From JBOGOC01 sp050747525 (GTDB taxonomy: Bacteria; Acidobacteriota; Polarisedimenticolia; JACPZX01; DASXTC01), in assembly GCA_050747525.1 (NCBI GenBank), contig JBOGOC010000055.1:1-12638 (forward strand): a stretch of DNA of 12,638 bases, given 5' to 3'. Shown here in pieces: positions 12,610-12,638 of the stretch. The translations under genes and the position numbers were made by a program. Each line of letters begins with the position of its first letter. Position 1 is the first letter of the stretch. A model generated the notes under the pieces. It was not told where the DNA came from, searched no databases, and was given only the letters and a program-made list of their open reading frames with translations.

Positions 12610-12638
12610 TCCATTCCCTCCTCGCCTCGCGCGAGCTG

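Larger units (their letters stand above)
12476..12638. other. Right-edge stretch without a convincing gene
   Basis: About 160 bp remain. A minus-strand frame (stop at 12482-12480) and a plus-strand frame (ATG at 12507) are both open to the right edge, but neither shows a recognisable motif. What stands out are two inverted repeats, listed separately. The stretch is most likely intergenic, though a partial gene on either strand cannot be excluded because the window ends here. Confidence 0.5.

Noticed and set aside
12480..12614. A 44-codon minus-strand ORF with AGGAGG nearby, also open upstream to the right edge
   Set aside because: The ribosome binding site spacing is only 2 nt, the product is Pro/Ala/Arg-rich with no motif, and the ORF contains the palindrome. 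It could be the end of a gene beyond the edge, but nothing supports that.
12507..12638. A plus-strand frame from ATG 12507 open to the right edge (44 codons visible)
   Set aside because: There is no good Shine-Dalgarno or motif, and it overlaps both inverted repeats. It cannot be judged without the flanking sequence.

Overview
The window is GC-rich DNA (about 70 % by eye), densely coded, with no IS element, tRNA, rRNA or CRISPR array seen. It looks like a bacterial chromosome. The TMTC-like glycosyltransferase, PD40 propeller protein, Yip1-family protein and metallo-beta-lactamase paralogues together suggest Acidobacteriota or a similar soil or groundwater lineage, but that is inference from gene style, not a marker gene.

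Layout. (1) Positions 1-4606, minus strand: a tightly packed run read right to left. It holds an ETHE1/glyoxalase-II-like metallo-beta-lactamase (MBL) hydrolase, a second MBL hydrolase, a small Rieske ferredoxin, a CPTC redoxin, a glutaredoxin-thioredoxin reductase fusion, and a polytopic membrane protein that runs off the left edge. Junctions are ATGA, GTGA, 5 nt, 54 nt and 7 nt, so this is probably one operon for thiol, persulfide or aldehyde-adduct detoxification. (2) Positions 4607-4723: a 117-bp divergent promoter region built around a perfect 8-bp inverted repeat, with an extended -10 on each strand. (3) Positions 4724-9639, plus strand: a TyrA-like prephenate/arogenate dehydrogenase; a compact type II restriction-modification pair (D12-class adenine methylase plus a 141-residue PD-(D/E)XK-like nuclease); a secreted PD40 beta-propeller protein; a DCC-family thiol oxidoreductase; and a TMTC-like GT-C membrane glycosyltransferase. 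These also abut or overlap. The R-M pair has visibly lower GC than its neighbours and is probably acquired. (4) Positions 9629-11644, minus strand: an aconitase-superfamily enzyme with the swivel domain at the N-terminus. Its 3' end overlaps the glycosyltransferase gene tail to tail by 11 nt. (5) Positions 11717-12418, minus strand: a Yip1-family membrane protein with a good Shine-Dalgarno site, a sigma70-like promoter and an inverted repeat in the leader. (6) Positions 12476-12638: no convincing gene, but a strong 34-nt palindrome and a second inverted repeat that look REP-like.

The items most worth following are the thiol/persulfide operon with its Grx-TrxR fusion, the embedded R-M cassette whose nuclease has Ser in place of the usual acidic residue of the (D/E)xK triplet, the HEAT-less AcnB-order aconitase, and the two regulatory inverted repeats.
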